Positions 8,366 to 19,054 are shown, numbered from the stretch's first letter. The stretch is 64,000 nucleotides of DNA from Phycicoccus sonneratiae (GCF_016887965.1 NZ_JAFDVD010000012.1:247371-311370), one strand, 5' to 3'. The notes: generated by a model from the sequence alone, not told the origin. Numbers and translations: made by a program.

Positions 8366-10011
8366 CCGCGGCGACCGCTCCGACCGGGTCGCTCGCCCGC
8401 GGCGTCCCGCTCTCCACCCGGCTCACCGGGTTCTGGTCGGTGTTCCGCCTCGCGGCCCGCCGCGACCGCATCCTCGTCCCGGCCAGCGTGCTCGGGCTCG
8501 TCCTCTTCTCGGTGGGGTCGGCGCAGGCCACCCTCGCGCTCTACCCGACCGACGCGGCGGCCTCGAGCGGCCTGGCCACGGTCATCACCAACCCGTCGAT
8601 CGTCGCGATGTACGGCCCGGTCCCGGCACAGACCGCCGACGCGTTCGCCGTCCTCAAGACCGTGATGCTCGGCGCCTTCCTCACCTCCGTCCTCGCCCTC
8701 GTCGTCGTCCGGCGGCACACCCGCACCGAGGAGGACGAGGGCCGCCTCGAGCTGCTCGGCTCCGGGGTCGTCGGCCGCTGGGCACCGCTGACCGCGGCCA
8801 CGGCCCTCGCGGCGGCGGCCGTCGTCCTCGCCGCGGTCCTCAGCGGCGCCGGGCTGGCCGCCCTCGGGATGGACCAGGCGGGCAGCGCCTCCTTCGCGGT
8901 CGCCTGGCTGACCGCCGGGCTCGCGACGGTCGGCGTCTCCGCGGTCGTCGTGCAGCTGGCCTCGACCACGCGCGGCGCGGCGGGCCTCGGCTTCGGCTTC
9001 CTCGGGGCGATGTACGCGCTGCGGGCGATGGCCGACTCGGCCGACCCCGGCACCGTGACCCACGCCCTCGGGTGGCTCTCGCCGCTCGGCTGGGCCGGAC
9101 GGGTCGAGGCCTACGGCGCCGACCGCCAGTGGGTCCTGCTGCTCGGCGTGATCGCCCTCCTCGGCGGACTGGCCGTCGCACTCGCCGTCCTCGACCGCCG
9201 CGACCTCGGCGCCGGCGTCATCCCCGCGCGCAGCGGGCCGCGCCGGGCCGGCCGCCTGCTCGCCGGGCCGGGCTCCCTCGTCGTCCGCCAGGCCCGCGGG
9301 ACGATCGTCGGCTGGGGCGTGGGGATGGTCCTCGGCGGCGTGCTCGTGGGGTCGCTGCTCGGAGCCGTCGGGCAGATGGCCTCCGACCCCGGCATCCGCG
9401 ACGTGCTCGAGAGCCTCGGCGGGACGATCGGCACGCTCGAGGACGTCTACGTCGCGACCGAGATCCACTTCGTCGCCGCCGCCGTGGCCGCCGCGGGCAT
9501 CGCGCTCGTGCTGCGGCTCGTCGGTGCCGAGCGCTCGGGCCTCGGCGAGGTCGTCCTCGCGACGCCCACCGGACGCACCCGCTGGTTCGCCGCGCACGTC
9601 GGGCTGCCCGTCGTCCTCTCTGCCGTCCTCATGGCCCTGCTCGGCGCGGTCGTCGGGCTCGTCGGGCCCACCGTCACGCCCGACGCCCCGGGCTTCGACC
9701 CCTCGCTCGCGGCGACCGTCGCCGCGCTCCCCGCGGTGTGGCTCGTCATCGGCGTCGCCGCGCTGCTCGCCGGGGCCCTGCCCCGGTTCGCGCCGCTCAC
9801 CTGGGGCGTGCTGCTCGTGACCTTCGTCGTCGCCGAGGTCGGCCCGCTGGCCGACCTGCCCGGTTGGCTGCTCGACCTCTCGCCGTTCAGCCACCTGTCG
9901 CCGCTGCCGGCGGGCGCGTTCGAGCCGCTGCCCGCGGTGGTCATGACCCTCGTGGCCGCGGTCCTGTGCGGTGCCGGCGCCCTGGCCTACCGCCGGCGCG
10001 ACGTCGCCTGA
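8362..10011 (+). CDS. ABC-2 type exporter permease, large two-half form
   Basis: 549 residues from ATG 8362. About twelve hydrophobic segments fall in two halves separated near residue 300, so this is a fused, internally duplicated permease as in actinobacterial polyketide/antibiotic exporters (TnrB3-like). [15 protein letters not shown] and the segment [21 protein letters not shown] in the second half resemble the coupling-helix loops of this family, one per half, which supports the duplication. It forms a full transporter with the ATPase encoded just upstream. Regulation is probably through the divergent GbsR-type repressor. Confidence 0.9.
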   Translation: MTAATAPTGSLARGVPLSTRLTGFWSVFRLAARRDRILVPASVLGLVLFSVGSAQATLALYPTDAAASSGLATVITNPSIVAMYGPVPAQTADAFAVLKTVMLGAFLTSVLALVVVRRHTRTEEDEGRLELLGSGVVGRWAPLTAATALAAAAVVLAAVLSGAGLAALGMDQAGSASFAVAWLTAGLATVGVSAVVVQLASTTRGAAGLGFGFLGAMYALRAMADSADPGTVTHALGWLSPLGWAGRVEAYGADRQWVLLLGVIALLGGLAVALAVLDRRDLGAGVIPARSGPRRAGRLLAGPGSLVVRQARGTIVGWGVGMVLGGVLVGSLLGAVGQMASDPGIRDVLESLGGTIGTLEDVYVATEIHFVAAAVAAAGIALVLRLVGAERSGLGEVVLATPTGRTRWFAAHVGLPVVLSAVLMALLGAVVGLVGPTVTPDAPGFDPSLAATVAALPAVWLVIGVAALLAGALPRFAPLTWGVLLVTFVVAEVGPLADLPGWLLDLSPFSHLSPLPAGAFEPLPAVVMTLVAAVLCGAGALAYRRRDVA

Positions 10012-10017
10012 GGCGCA

Positions 10018-11094
10018 TCAGGTCAGGTCGGAGCGACCGGTCTCCTTGAGCGCGTCGACGACCCGCTTGACGTCCTGGGCGCGGGCCCGGGTCGTCACGA
10101 GGACGGCGTCCGGGGTGTCGACGACGACGACGTCGTCGAGCCCGACGACCGCCACGCGCCGCCCGCCCGAGGCGACGACGAGCCCCGAGGCATCGACGGC
10201 CGTCACGTCGTCGTCGCTGCCGAGCACGGTGAGCCCGTCGGTGTCCGGCAACAGCGCGGCGAGGCTCGCGAAGTCGCCGACGTCGTCCCACCCGAACGGG
10301 GCCGGCACGACGACGACGTGCCCCGCCGCGGCGGCGGGCTCGGCGACGGCGTGGTCGATGGCGATCTTCGTCAGGTGCGGCCACACGTCATCGAGGCGGG
10401 AGGGGTCGGCGGCGACCTCCCGAAGCCCGGCGGCGAGGTCGGGGTGCCAGCGGCCGAGCAGGTCGAGGAGGGTCGCGGCCCGGACGACGAACATCCCTGC
10501 GTTCCAGCGGTACTCGCCGGACGCGACGTACGCGGCGGCGCGCTCGGCATCCGGCTTCTCGACGAACTCGACGGCGTGGAGGGCGGTCGGGAAGCCGGCG
10601 AGCCGCTCCCCCGCGCGGATGTAGCCGAAGCCCGTCGCGGGGTGCGTCGGCTCGACGCCGAGGGTGACGAGGTGCCCGTCGCGCGCGACGTCGACGGCCT
10701 CGCGCACGGCGGCGTGGAAGGCCGCGGCGTCGGGGATGACGTGGTCGGCCGCGAAGGACCCGACGACGGCGTCCGGGTCGGTGCGCTCGACGACCGCCGC
10801 GCCGAGGCCGATGGCGGCCATCGAGTCACGCGGGCTCGGCTCGGCGAGCACGCGGTCGGCCGCGAGCCCGGGCAGCTGCCCGCGGACCGCGTCGGCGTGC
10901 GCGGCGCCGGTGACGACGACGACCCGGTCGCCGGTGAGCGGCCCGAGCCGGTCGACGGTGGCCTGGAGGAGGGTGCGGCCGCTGCCGGTGAGGTCGAGGA
11001 GGAACTTCGGGTGGCCGGCGCGGCTGAGCGGCCACAGCCGGGTGCCGGCGCCCCCGGCGGGGACGACGGCCCAGAACCCCTCGACGTCAGGCAC
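10018..11094 (-). CDS. manC: Mannose-1-phosphate guanylyltransferase
   Basis: 358 residues from GTG 11094 (GTG 11106 would add four residues). It makes GDP-mannose from Man-1-P and GTP. The N-terminal nucleotidyltransferase signature FWAVVPAGGAGTRLWPLSRA and HPKFLLDL are typical, as are GYIRAGE, FVEKPD and WNAGMF in the catalytic domain and PFGWDDVGDF near the C-terminus. The GTG overlaps the end of the 2H phosphoesterase gene (GTGCCTGA) and is preceded by a G-rich Shine-Dalgarno-like run. GDP-mannose may feed cell-envelope glycans, including the polysaccharide locus 12 kb away. Confidence 0.93.
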   Translation of the reverse strand: MPDVEGFWAVVPAGGAGTRLWPLSRAGHPKFLLDLTGSGRTLLQATVDRLGPLTGDRVVVVTGAAHADAVRGQLPGLAADRVLAEPSPRDSMAAIGLGAAVVERTDPDAVVGSFAADHVIPDAAAFHAAVREAVDVARDGHLVTLGVEPTHPATGFGYIRAGERLAGFPTALHAVEFVEKPDAERAAAYVASGEYRWNAGMFVVRAATLLDLLGRWHPDLAAGLREVAADPSRLDDVWPHLTKIAIDHAVAEPAAAAGHVVVVPAPFGWDDVGDFASLAALLPDTDGLTVLGSDDDVTAVDASGLVVASGGRRVAVVGLDDVVVVDTPDAVLVTTRARAQDVKRVVDALKETGRSDLT

Positions 11095-11611
11095 CGGGCC
11101 CCCCACCGAGCGGGAAGGAGCGCACGACCCGCCACACGCCGTCCGGGTCGTGGTGGTACAGCTCGACGCTCGACACCGGGAAGGTGGCCCGGAAGTCGGC
11201 GAGCCCCTCGAACGCGCCGTCGAGGGCCGCGTCGTCGAGGTGGTGCGCGATGGTCACGTGCGGGTGGTACGGGAAGTCGAGGTGGCGCTCGACCGGCCCC
11301 GAGCGCACCGCCGCCTCAAGCCGCTCGCACTCGGCGATGCCCCGGGAGACCTGGACGAAGACGACGGGCGAGACCGGGCGGAAGGTGCCCGTCCCGGACA
11401 GCACCATCTCGAAGGGCGCGACCCCGGCGCAGACGTCCTCGAGGTGGGCGGCGAAGGCGCCCATCGCGTCGGGCTCGACGGCGGTCGGCGGCAGGAGGGT
11501 GACGTGCGGCGGGATGGCCGCGGCCATCGGGTCGCCGGCCTCCTCGCGCGCGGCCTGGAGCCGGGCGCCCCACGGCTCGGGGACGGTGACGGCGACACCG
11601 TGGATCGGCAT
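11087..11611 (-). CDS. 2'-5' RNA ligase family protein (2H phosphoesterase)
   Basis: 174 residues from ATG 11611. Two H-x-T signatures are present, HVTLLPP (about 36-42) and HVTIAHH (about 120-126), spaced as in the 2H phosphoesterase/LigT fold. Family members act on 2',3'-cyclic or 2',5'-linked phosphates of RNA or nucleotides; the real substrate is unknown. The frame is open far upstream through trpS, but the ATG after the trpS stop is the sensible start. It sits in the order trpS, this gene, manC with tight spacing. Confidence 0.88.
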   Translation of the reverse strand: MPIHGVAVTVPEPWGARLQAAREEAGDPMAAAIPPHVTLLPPTAVEPDAMGAFAAHLEDVCAGVAPFEMVLSGTGTFRPVSPVVFVQVSRGIAECERLEAAVRSGPVERHLDFPYHPHVTIAHHLDDAALDGAFEGLADFRATFPVSSVELYHHDPDGVWRVVRSFPLGGGPGA

Positions 11612-11622
11612 GCGGACGGCCC

Positions 11623-12682
<1,060 letters not shown>

Positions 12683-12689
12683 CACCGGT

Positions 12690-13847
12690 ATGACGAGCCC
12701 CGCCGCCACCCACCGCGACGTGTTCGGCTCACCGCCGGAGGGGGTGTGGTCGGCCCCCGGGCGGGTCAACCTCATCGGTGAGCACACCGACTACAACGAC
12801 GGCCTGGCCCTGCCGATCGCCCTGCCGCAGCGCACGCACGCGGCGGTCTCGGTGCGCGACGACGACCGGCTGCGGGTGCACTCGGTCCAGCTCGGCCAGA
12901 CAGTGGAGGTGTCGCTGGGGTCCGTGGGGCCGGGGTCGCCGTCGGGCTGGACGGCGTACGTGGCCGGCGTCCTCTGGGCGCTGCGCGAGGACGGTCTGCC
13001 GGTGCGCGGGATGGACGTCACCGTCGACTCGGACGTGCCCGTGGGCGCGGGCCTGTCGAGCTCGGCGGCGCTCGAGTGCGCGGTCGGGGCGGCGGCGAGC
13101 GACCTCTTCGGGCTCGACCTGCTCGGGTCCGACGACGCGCGGGCGCGGCTGGCCCGGGCGTGCGTGCGGGCCGAGAACGAGGTGGCCGGGGCCGCGACCG
13201 GCGGCATGGACCAGTCGGCGGCGCTGCTGTGCCACGAGGGGTCGGCGCTGCTCCTCGACTGCCGGTCGGGCGCGACCGAGCAGGTGCCCTTCGACCTCAC
13301 CGCGGCCGGGATGGTGCTGCTGGTCACCGACACCCGGGCCTCGCACGCGCTCAACGACGGCCAGTACGAGGAGCGGCGGCGGGCCTGCGAGGCGGCGGCG
13401 GCCGAGCTCGGCGTGGGGTCGCTGCGGGAGGTGTCGTCGGGTGGGCTGGAGCACGCGCTCGCGCGGCTGTCGTCGGACGAGCTGCGGACGCGGACCCGGC
13501 ACGTCGTCACCGAGATCGCGCGCGTCGAGGCGACCGTGGCGGCGCTGCGGGGTGGGGACCTCGACGAGGTCGGGCGGCTGTTCCGGGCCTCGCACGCCTC
13601 GCTGCGCGACGACTACGAGGTGAGCTGCGAGGAGCTCGACGTCTCGGTCGAGGCGGCCGAGGGGGCGGGCGCGCTCGGTGCGCGGATGACCGGTGGTGGC
13701 TTCGGCGGGTCGTCCATCGCGCTGCTGCCGGAGGGGTCGGCGGGCGACGCCGAGGACGCGGTGCGGGCGGCCTTCGCGGCGCGCGGATGGACCGAGCCGG
13801 CGTGCTTCACCGTCACCGCATCCGGCCCGGCGGGTCGCGACGCCTGA
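12690..13847 (+). CDS. galK: Galactokinase (GHMP kinase)
   Basis: 385 residues from ATG 12690. All three GHMP-kinase motifs are clear: GRVNLIGEHTDYNDG (galactose-binding signature, about 25-39), PVGAGLSSSAALE (ATP-binding, about 117-129) and MTGGGFGGSSIALL near the C-terminus. It phosphorylates galactose to Gal-1-P in the Leloir pathway. No galT or galE is next to it. Upstream in-frame GTG/ATG codons overlap the trpS start region, and the -10 box at 12677 favours 12690. Confidence 0.95.
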   Translation: MTSPAATHRDVFGSPPEGVWSAPGRVNLIGEHTDYNDGLALPIALPQRTHAAVSVRDDDRLRVHSVQLGQTVEVSLGSVGPGSPSGWTAYVAGVLWALREDGLPVRGMDVTVDSDVPVGAGLSSSAALECAVGAAASDLFGLDLLGSDDARARLARACVRAENEVAGAATGGMDQSAALLCHEGSALLLDCRSGATEQVPFDLTAAGMVLLVTDTRASHALNDGQYEERRRACEAAAAELGVGSLREVSSGGLEHALARLSSDELRTRTRHVVTEIARVEATVAALRGGDLDEVGRLFRASHASLRDDYEVSCEELDVSVEAAEGAGALGARMTGGGFGGSSIALLPEGSAGDAEDAVRAAFAARGWTEPACFTVTASGPAGRDA

Positions 13848-13903
13848 TCGACGGATTCGGTTCTGCCGAGGGCAAACTCGCCCAAATTCTTGTCCTCGGG
13901 ACC

Positions 13904-13932
13904 TTGCCCCTCGGACGCGTGTTCGATAGGCT
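13904..13932 (+). promoter_or_regulatory. Promoter with LexA-like (SOS) box upstream of the HNH gene
   Basis: TTGCCC (13904-13909) and TAGGCT (13927-13932) are spaced by 17 bases, with ATG 13938 five bases later (leaderless). Between them TCGGAC-GCGT-GTTCGA (13911-13926) matches the actinobacterial LexA consensus TCGAAC-N4-GTTCGA with one mismatch. A repressor there would block the promoter, so DNA-damage induction of this gene is a reasonable inference. Confidence 0.6.
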
Positions 13933-13937
13933 GGGGC

Positions 13938-15401
13938 ATGGCCGGCGGCACCCTCACCCTCGCGGAGCGACGCTCCCGGCTCGAGGCTGCGCGTGAGGCC
14001 CTCGCGGGTCTCGGGGACGCGCTGGTCGAGGCAATCGGTGCCGAGCTCGCCGAGGTGCTGGGCGTCGTCGACGACGTGGCTGCGCTGGCCGGGGCGGCCC
14101 GGGTCCGGGTGGCGGTCGAGGCGGTCCGGCGCGGCGAGTGCTCCAGCGGCGAGGTCCACGGATGGGTGCGCGAGCACGCACGGTCCACGCGACAGGGCAG
14201 CGCGGGCCCCATCGCGGTGATGGCCCGCCAGGCCGTCGCGGCCGACACCGGCCTCGAGCAGCGCGACCCCGACCCCGGGTCGCCCACCGGCATCGTGTGC
14301 TCGGCCGTCGCCTCCGGCCGGCTGGCGCCGGGCACCGCCGTCGCCGTGACCCGCGAGGTCGAGCGGCTCACGCCCCTCCTCCAGCCCGCCGCCGTCCCAA
14401 CCGTCACGACCGCCCTCGTCGACCTCGCGGCCCAGTGGGGCCCGTCGATGATGCGCCGCCTCCGGCCGCGCCTCCTGGCCGAGCACGGAGGGCGGGGCAC
14501 GCTCGACGACCTCCACGACCGCCTCGCGCAGTCCGCCCGGCTCTCCGCGCCGCATGTCGAGTCGGGCGACCTCACCGAGTACCAGCTGTGGATGACGCCG
14601 GAGCAGGCGGCGGCGCTGGAGGCGGCCGTGGGGCCGCTCTCCGCACCCGCCCCGAACGCGGAGACCGGTGAGCGCGACCTGCGCCCGGCCGGTCAGCGTC
14701 GTGTCGAGGCCCTGACGGAGGTCTGCCGTCGGTCCAGCGCGATCGACGCCGAGGCCGCCGGCGACCCGTCCACCGCCGCCGCGGTCCTCCACGTGACGGT
14801 CGACCTCGGCGACCTCGAGCGGCGCACCGGGGCCGGCGAGGTGCTCGGCTCGACCGCCGACGGAACGCTCGTCTCCCCCGAGGCGCTGCGTCGGCTGGCC
14901 TGCGACGCGGCGCTCGTCCCGTACGTGCTCGGCACCGCGGGCGAGACCCTCGATGTCGGCCGGGTGGCCCGGCTCTTCACCCGCGCCCAGCGGCGGCTGC
15001 TCAGGCGCCGCGACCGCGGGTGCACCTTCCCCGGCTGCACCTCTCCCCCCGACCGGACCCGCGCGCACCACGTCCGGCACTGGGCCGACGGCGGGGCGTC
15101 GGACGTCACCAACGCGGCCCTCCTCTGCCAGCACCACCACACCGTCGTGCACCGCCGCCGGTTGTGGGCCACGGTGCACGAGCGACCCGACGACCGCGGC
15201 CGGTCCGTCGTGTGGGACCTCACCGACGGCTCCTACGACCGGCAGCTGGAACGGCTCAGCGCCACGACCGACGTCCGTCCACCGCCGACCCGGCTCCTCG
15301 ACGCCCTCCTCGGCCCACCCTCCACCGGTCCGTTGGACGCGGAGCTCGACGCATGGTGGGCCGAGCTCACCGAGGACGACTGGGGCCCCGACGCCGCCTG
15401 A
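13938..15401 (+). CDS. DUF222 and HNH-endonuclease domain protein (13E12 type)
   Basis: 487 residues from ATG 13938. The N-terminal two thirds is the helical DUF222 domain. The C-terminal HNH nuclease module has GCTFPGCTSPPDRTRAHHV (the two Cys of the zinc knuckle and the catalytic His pair), then HWADGGASDVTNAALLCQHHHTVVH. These proteins occur in several copies per actinobacterial genome and their role is unknown. A second, frameshifted copy lies at 58404. Unlike that copy, this one is intact and has a LexA-like box in its promoter. Confidence 0.9.
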   Translation: MAGGTLTLAERRSRLEAAREALAGLGDALVEAIGAELAEVLGVVDDVAALAGAARVRVAVEAVRRGECSSGEVHGWVREHARSTRQGSAGPIAVMARQAVAADTGLEQRDPDPGSPTGIVCSAVASGRLAPGTAVAVTREVERLTPLLQPAAVPTVTTALVDLAAQWGPSMMRRLRPRLLAEHGGRGTLDDLHDRLAQSARLSAPHVESGDLTEYQLWMTPEQAAALEAAVGPLSAPAPNAETGERDLRPAGQRRVEALTEVCRRSSAIDAEAAGDPSTAAAVLHVTVDLGDLERRTGAGEVLGSTADGTLVSPEALRRLACDAALVPYVLGTAGETLDVGRVARLFTRAQRRLLRRRDRGCTFPGCTSPPDRTRAHHVRHWADGGASDVTNAALLCQHHHTVVHRRRLWATVHERPDDRGRSVVWDLTDGSYDRQLERLSATTDVRPPPTRLLDALLGPPSTGPLDAELDAWWAELTEDDWGPDAA

Positions 15402-15404
15402 CGT

Positions 15405-15429
15405 CCCCGCACCCTCGTGACGGTGGGGG
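15405..15429 (+). terminator. Hairpin after the HNH gene
   Basis: CCCC-G-CACC (15405-15413) pairs with GGTGGGGG (15422-15429) with a single bulged G and an 8-base loop, starting four bases after the TGA. No T-tract follows, so it is a weak terminator candidate. The rest of the gap to 15582 has another short perfect repeat (GCGGCC/GGCCGC, 15541-15560) and no gene that I can see. Confidence 0.4.
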
Positions 15430-15581
15430 CGCGGAAGTCGGCGCCGGACACGGATACAACCGCGTCATCGGCCGGTTTCCGCGTCATCACGGTGAGAGTC
15501 GATGTCGAGATCCGGCAGGCGGCTCCGACCCAGGGGTACAGCGGCCGACCCACCGGCCGCACCGAACGGATGGGGACGACG

Positions 15582-16079
15582 ATGCAGCAGCACGAGATCA
15601 CCGAGGTCCTGGAGCGCCCGTACAGCCGGGAGCTCCTGGCCCGCGACATCCTGCGGATGGCCTACGTCGCGCCGGACGGCACGCCGCGGACCATCCCGAT
15701 CGCGTTCACCTGGACCGGGTCCCAGGTCGTCGTCTGCACGACGAAGAACTCTCCGAAGCTGGCGTCGCTACGCCGCAACCCGGCGGTCGCGCTGACCATC
15801 GACACCGAGGTGCACCCGCCGAAGATCCTCCTCGTCCGCGGTACGGTCGAGCTCGACGTCGTCGACGGCATCCCGGAGGAGTACCTGCGGATGAACGGCA
15901 CGTACGACATGAGCGAGGAGCAGCGGGTGGCCTGGGAGGCCGAGGTCCGCTCGCTCTACGACGGCATGGTGCGGGTCGTCGTCACGCCCACGTGGGCCAA
16001 GCTCATCGACTTCGAGACGACCCTGCCGAGCGCCGTCGAGGAGCTCATGGCCCAGCGGGCGGCGCGCCGGGAGGCGTGA
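15582..16079 (+). CDS. PPOX-class split-barrel flavin/F420-dependent protein
   Basis: 165 residues from ATG 15582; ATG 15570 is an alternative four codons upstream, but GGGGAC sits at ribosome-binding distance from 15582. The N-terminal half has the pyridoxamine-oxidase-like split barrel pattern: GTPRTIPIAFTWTGSQVVV, then TTKNSPKLASLRRNPAVALT. Members bind FMN, F420 or haem, and reduce or oxidise small molecules. There is no specific function visible and no obvious operon partner. Confidence 0.85.
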   Translation: MQQHEITEVLERPYSRELLARDILRMAYVAPDGTPRTIPIAFTWTGSQVVVCTTKNSPKLASLRRNPAVALTIDTEVHPPKILLVRGTVELDVVDGIPEEYLRMNGTYDMSEEQRVAWEAEVRSLYDGMVRVVVTPTWAKLIDFETTLPSAVEELMAQRAARREA

Positions 16080-16089
16080 CCCAGCGCAC

Positions 16090-16887
16090 TCAGAGCGCGT
16101 AGTCGACGAGCACGGCCGCGTGGTCGCTCCAGCGCTCGGCGTAGCTGTCGGCCCGCCCGATGGAGCCCGAGACCGCCCGCTCGGCGAGAGGCGCGGTCGC
16201 CAGCTGGTAGTCGATCCGCCAGCCGGAGTCGTTGTCGAAGGCCTGCCCGCGCCACGACCACCACGAGTACGGTCCCGGGCCGGGACCGTGCAGCCGGCGG
16301 GTCACGTCGACGAGCCCGTGCTCGGCCGCCCAGCGGTCGAGGTGGGCCTGCTCGGCGGGGAGGAACCCGGCCTTGCCGCGGTTGCCCTTCCAGTTCTTGA
16401 GGTCGTCGGCCGTGTGCGCGACGTTGAGGTCGCCGGTGAGCACCGCGAGCCGCCCGTCGGCCGCCCACTCCCCCACCCGGTCGCCGACGGCGCCGAGGAA
16501 GCGCTCCTTCTCCTCCTGCCGCGGCGTCCGCGCCTCGCCGGTGTGCACGTACGCCGACGCCACCGTGACGACCTCGCCGTCGACGAGCACGTCGGCCTCG
16601 ACCCAGCGGCCCTGGTCATCGAACTCCCCTGCGAGGGAGGCGCGCACGTCCTTCAGCGGATGCCGTGACAGCACCGCCACGCCGGCCCGACCCTTGGCCG
16701 AGCCCGGCGCGTGCGCCACGTGCCAGTCCCCGAACCCGCCGTCGGCGAGCGCCGACCGCAGCTGGGAGTCGTCGGCGCGCACCTCCTGGAGCGTGACGAC
16801 GTCGGCGTCGCGGGCGGCGAGCCAGGCGAGGCCACCGCGGCGGGCGGCGGCACGGATGCCGTTGACGTTGGCGGAGACGAGCAGCAC
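16090..16887 (-). CDS. xth: Exodeoxyribonuclease III / AP endonuclease
   Basis: 265 residues, GTG start at 16887. Motifs of the EEP nuclease fold are complete: ANVNGIRAA, TLQEVRADD (metal Glu), TGDLNVAHT with the following D-L-x-N (catalytic Asp/Asn), DSGWRIDYQL and the terminal SDHAAVLVDY (catalytic His). It repairs abasic sites and 3'-blocked ends. It ends 11 bases after the convergent split-barrel gene and starts 6 bases after cysN. Confidence 0.95.
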   Translation of the reverse strand: MLLVSANVNGIRAAARRGGLAWLAARDADVVTLQEVRADDSQLRSALADGGFGDWHVAHAPGSAKGRAGVAVLSRHPLKDVRASLAGEFDDQGRWVEADVLVDGEVVTVASAYVHTGEARTPRQEEKERFLGAVGDRVGEWAADGRLAVLTGDLNVAHTADDLKNWKGNRGKAGFLPAEQAHLDRWAAEHGLVDVTRRLHGPGPGPYSWWSWRGQAFDNDSGWRIDYQLATAPLAERAVSGSIGRADSYAERWSDHAAVLVDYAL

Positions 16888-16892
16888 GAGGG

Positions 16893-18134
16893 CTAGTTGA
16901 TCATCCCCGCGCCGACGGTCGTGCCGGTGGCCTCGTCGATGAGGATGAATGAGCCCGTCGTCCGGTTCTGCTCGTACGGGTCGACGAGCAGCTGCTGGGT
17001 GGTGCGCAGCGTGACGCGACCGATCTCGTTGAGCCCCAGCTCGCGGGTGTCGCCGTCGCGGTGCAGCGTGTTGATGTCGAGCCGGTACTGGATGTCCTTG
17101 ACGAGCGCCCGGGCCGAGCGCGTCGTGTGCTTGATGGCCAGCTTCTGGCGCGGCCGCAGCGGCTCGCGGGTCATCCAGCAGACCATCGCGTCGACGTCCT
17201 GAGTGGGCTCCGGGGCGTTGTTGACGCGGCAGATCATGTCGCCGCGCGAGACGTCGAGGTCGTCCTCGAGGCGCACGACGACCGACATCGGCGGGAACGC
17301 CTCCTCGACCTGCTCGGTGAAGGAGTCGATGGCCGCGATCCGGCTCGTGAGGCCGCTCGGCAGCACCATCACCTCGTCGCCGGGCTTGAGCACGCCGGAC
17401 GCCACCTGCCCCGCGTAGCCGCGGTAGTCGTGGTGCTCGTCGGACTTCGGGCGCACGACGTACTGCACCGGGAAGCGCACGTCGCGCAGGTCACGGTCGG
17501 AGGCGATGTGCACGTTCTCGAGGTGGTGCATCAGCGACGAGCCCTCGTACCAGGGCATCGCGTCGCTGCGCGTCACGACGTTGTCGCCCTGGAGCGCCGA
17601 GATCGGGATGACCGCGAGGTCGGGCACGTTGAGCCGCTGGGTGAAGGTGACGAACTCCTGGCGGATCCGCTCGAAGACGCCCTGGTCGAACCCGACGAGG
17701 TCCATCTTGTTCACCGCGAGGACGAGGTGCGGCACCCGCAGCAGCGACAGGAGCACGGCGTGCCGGCGGGACTGCTCGGTGAGCCCCTGGCGCGCGTCGA
17801 CGAGCACGAGCCCGAGGTCGGCGGTCGACGCACCGGTGACCATGTTCCGGGTGTACTGCACGTGCCCCGGGGTGTCCGCGATGATGAACTTCCTTCGCGG
17901 AGTGGCGAAGTAGCGGTACGCGACGTCGATGGTGATGCCCTGCTCGCGCTCGGACCGCAGCCCGTCGGTGAGCAGCGCGAGGTCGGTGTAGTCGTAGCCC
18001 TTGGCGTTCGACGTGGCCTCGACGGCCTCGAGCTGGTCCTCGAAGATCGCCTTCGAGTCCAGGAGCAGGCGCCCGATGAGCGTGGACTTGCCGTCGTCGA
18101 CCGAGCCGGCCGTGGCGAAGCGCAGCAGGTCCAT
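16893..18134 (-). CDS. cysN: Sulfate adenylyltransferase large (GTPase) subunit
   Basis: 413 residues from ATG 18134. GTPase motifs: GSVDDGKSTLIGRLL (G1), DTPGHVQYTRNMVTGAS (G3) and NKMDL (G4). The C-terminal two beta-barrel domains follow. It couples GTP hydrolysis to APS formation with CysD. It lacks a fused APS kinase, unlike mycobacterial CysNC; the kinase is separately encoded at 19161. The start overlaps the cysD stop by one base (TGATG), so the two subunits are translationally coupled. Confidence 0.96.
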   Translation of the reverse strand: MDLLRFATAGSVDDGKSTLIGRLLLDSKAIFEDQLEAVEATSNAKGYDYTDLALLTDGLRSEREQGITIDVAYRYFATPRRKFIIADTPGHVQYTRNMVTGASTADLGLVLVDARQGLTEQSRRHAVLLSLLRVPHLVLAVNKMDLVGFDQGVFERIRQEFVTFTQRLNVPDLAVIPISALQGDNVVTRSDAMPWYEGSSLMHHLENVHIASDRDLRDVRFPVQYVVRPKSDEHHDYRGYAGQVASGVLKPGDEVMVLPSGLTSRIAAIDSFTEQVEEAFPPMSVVVRLEDDLDVSRGDMICRVNNAPEPTQDVDAMVCWMTREPLRPRQKLAIKHTTRSARALVKDIQYRLDINTLHRDGDTRELGLNEIGRVTLRTTQQLLVDPYEQNRTTGSFILIDEATGTTVGAGMIN

Positions 18135-19054
18135 CAGAAGTACCCCTCCTTCTTGCGGTCCTCCATGGCGGCCTCGGAGAACCGGTCGTCGCCGCGGGTG
18201 GCCCCGCGCTCGGTGACGCGGGCGACCGACACCTCCTCGACGATCTCGTCGAGGGTCGTGGCCGGGCTCTCGACGCAGCCGGTGAGCGTCAGGTCGCCGA
18301 CCGTGCGGAACCGGACGGTGCGCTCGGTGACGACCTCGCCGTCGCGGCACGGGTTGGCCGGGTGCTCGGAGAGCAGCATGCCGTCGCGCTCGAACACCCG
18401 CCGCTGGTGGGCGAAGTAGATCGAGGGGATCTCGATCCCCTCGCGGGCGATGTAGTGCCAGATGTCGAGCTCGGTCCAGTTCGAGAGCGGGAAGATCCGC
18501 ATGTGCTCGCCCTCGTGGAGCCGCCCGTTGTAGAGCGACCACAGCTCGGGGCGCTGGTTCTTGGGGTCCCACTGGCCGAACTCGTCGCGGTGCGAGTACA
18601 CGCGCTCCTTGGCGCGGGCCTTCTCCTCGTCGCGCCGGCCGCCACCGAACGCCGCGGTGAACCCGTGCGTCTCGATGGCGTCGAGCAGCGTCGCGGTCTG
18701 CATCCGGTTGCGGCTGGTCTTGCCGTCGTCGACGACGACACCGGTGGCGATCGCCTCCTCGACGGACGCGACGACGAGCCGGGCGCCGAGCCGCTCGACC
18801 CAGTTGTCGCGGGTCTGGAGCACCTCGGGGAAGTCGAGGCCGGTGTCGACCTGGAGCAGCGGGAAGGGCAGCCGCGCGGGGTAGAAGGCCTTCTCGGCCA
18901 ACCGCAGCATGACGATGGAGTCCTTGCCCCCGGAGAACATGAGGACGGGTCGCTCCAGCTCCGCGACGACCTCGCGGAAGATGTGGATCGACTCCGACTC
19001 GAGCTCTTCGAGGTGGGAGAGCCGGTAGTCGGCACTGGCCTGCACTGGGATCAC
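18134..19054 (-). CDS. cysD: Sulfate adenylyltransferase small subunit
   Basis: 306 residues from GTG 19054. The PP-loop MFSGGKDSIVMLRLAEKAF (about 39-57) and the canonical C-terminal RGDDRFSEAAMEDRKKEGYF identify CysD, the catalytic subunit making APS from sulfate and ATP. A -10-like TAGGGT (19091 to 19086, minus) gives a leader of about 25 bases carrying an AGAGAGAAA purine tract. It is divergent from the APS kinase gene. Confidence 0.96.
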   Translation of the reverse strand: MIPVQASADYRLSHLEELESESIHIFREVVAELERPVLMFSGGKDSIVMLRLAEKAFYPARLPFPLLQVDTGLDFPEVLQTRDNWVERLGARLVVASVEEAIATGVVVDDGKTSRNRMQTATLLDAIETHGFTAAFGGGRRDEEKARAKERVYSHRDEFGQWDPKNQRPELWSLYNGRLHEGEHMRIFPLSNWTELDIWHYIAREGIEIPSIYFAHQRRVFERDGMLLSEHPANPCRDGEVVTERTVRFRTVGDLTLTGCVESPATTLDEIVEEVSVARVTERGATRGDDRFSEAAMEDRKKEGYF

